Shown piece after piece: positions 63,495 to 64,000 of a stretch of 64,000 nt of DNA. The DNA lies in assembly GCA_034231615.1 (NCBI GenBank), contig CM067304.1, positions 18,652,444-18,716,443 of the forward strand. Reading direction: 5' to 3'. This DNA is from Meghimatium bilineatum (taxonomy: Eukaryota; Mollusca; Gastropoda; Stylommatophora; Philomycidae). The notes under the pieces were generated by a model. The model worked only from the letters and a program-made list of their open reading frames with translations, made no database searches and was not told the origin of the DNA. Position numbers and translations under genes: made by a program. Position 1 is the stretch's first letter. The number at the start of each line of letters is the position of its first letter.

Positions 63495-63760
63495 GTGAAG
63501 AAACTCCACATCATGTTTATTTGTTTGATTTCTATTTTCTTTAATGGTTCTTTTTCATACGAAGTGTTGTCAGAAACTCTGTTTTCTTCACTACCAATGA
63601 AGCTCTACATTTTCTTCTATATATCCACATCTCAAAGGCATCAATTCTGTCTTCTAGTTGCTTGTTCATTATCCATGTTTCTGAGCCATACATTCATATA
63701 TTAATGTAGAGTATATGAAGCATTTTATAACTCATTTTTTTAGTTTGTGATCTGTTTAGA
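63495..63760 (-). mobile_element. LINE RT fragment
   Basis: Shares tatccacatctcaaaggcatcaattctgtcttcta with 49483-49518, where LINE text is also found. On the minus strand it resembles the thumb region of a LINE RT. Confidence 0.5.
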
Positions 63761-63914
63761 TGTCAACATTTTCCTCAAGTCACTGAAAGTACTTTTAGCC
63801 ATTCCTATTCTCATTTTAACTTCTGTTTCACATCTACTATCATTTGTGGTTATATTATTACTAAACATTACATGAATGTATTTTAACGTTTGATGTGTGT
63901 ATTTATTAAGTATA

Positions 63915-64000
63915 ATGTGTGTCTTAATGGCGTAGTACAGATTGCATCTGTGATGGCCAAGGTACCGAGTTTGAATCCTGCCACAGGCAATTGTGCACCC
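63915..64000 (+). mobile_element. tRNA-derived SINE head (family H), cut by the window edge
   Basis: ttaatggcgtagtacagat (A-box-like) and ccgagtttgaatcctgcc (B-box-like) follow the head of the SINE at 32830-33005. Confidence 0.6.

Overview
This window is intron-rich, repeat-laden animal DNA. It is AT-rich, carries spliceosomal introns with consensus GT/AG sites, and is full of LINE, SINE, MITE and minisatellite remnants. The protein it encodes is animal-like, and the large introns and repeat mix suggest an invertebrate, perhaps a lophotrochozoan such as a mollusc. That assignment is an inference; no single feature fixes the species.

One host gene can be supported. It lies on the minus strand and covers nearly the whole window: the gamma (catalytic) subunit of phosphorylase kinase (PHKG). 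I rebuilt seven kinase-domain exons by hand: 52289-52383 (first exon 1a, with ATG), 23418-23593, 22416-22470, 8811-8876, 7227-7299, 5536-5626 and 433-523. Every junction keeps frame and has GT...AG borders. Together they encode the first ~215 residues, from the N-terminus to just after the APE motif. The rest of the gene lies beyond the left edge. Inside the 28.7-kb first intron is a 1223-bp open exon (29989-31211, called 1b). It ends in a GTAAGT donor of the same phase as exon 1a and encodes the same start of the kinase fold. I read it as an alternative first exon that adds a 407-residue Ser/Thr/Pro-rich, cysteine-motif-containing extension to the same kinase. This is the most interesting feature of the window.

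The remaining ~95% is intron or upstream DNA. It holds 5'-truncated non-LTR retrotransposons of at least six kinds, including reverse transcriptase, RNase H and C-terminal zinc-finger pieces. It also holds two SINE-like families with (GAA)n tails: A, ~270 bp, and B, ~160 bp. Several tRNA-derived SINE heads, palindromic MITE-like elements, other dispersed repeats and about twenty minisatellites complete the picture. Target-site duplications of 9-13 bp can be read around many insertions, and some insertions are nested.

By region: 0-9 kb holds kinase exons 4-7 among SINE B copies and LINE tails. 9-22 kb is one large intron with nested RNase H LINEs and a 50-bp satellite. 22-24 kb holds exons 2 and 3 hemmed in by minisatellites. 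24-29 kb is LINE debris. 30-31.2 kb is exon 1b. 31-52 kb is the first intron with LINE-derived arrays. 52.3 kb is exon 1a. 53-64 kb is upstream repeat DNA, including a 1.2-kb minisatellite grown out of a reverse transcriptase gene. No functional RNA gene, CRISPR array or prokaryotic feature was found.
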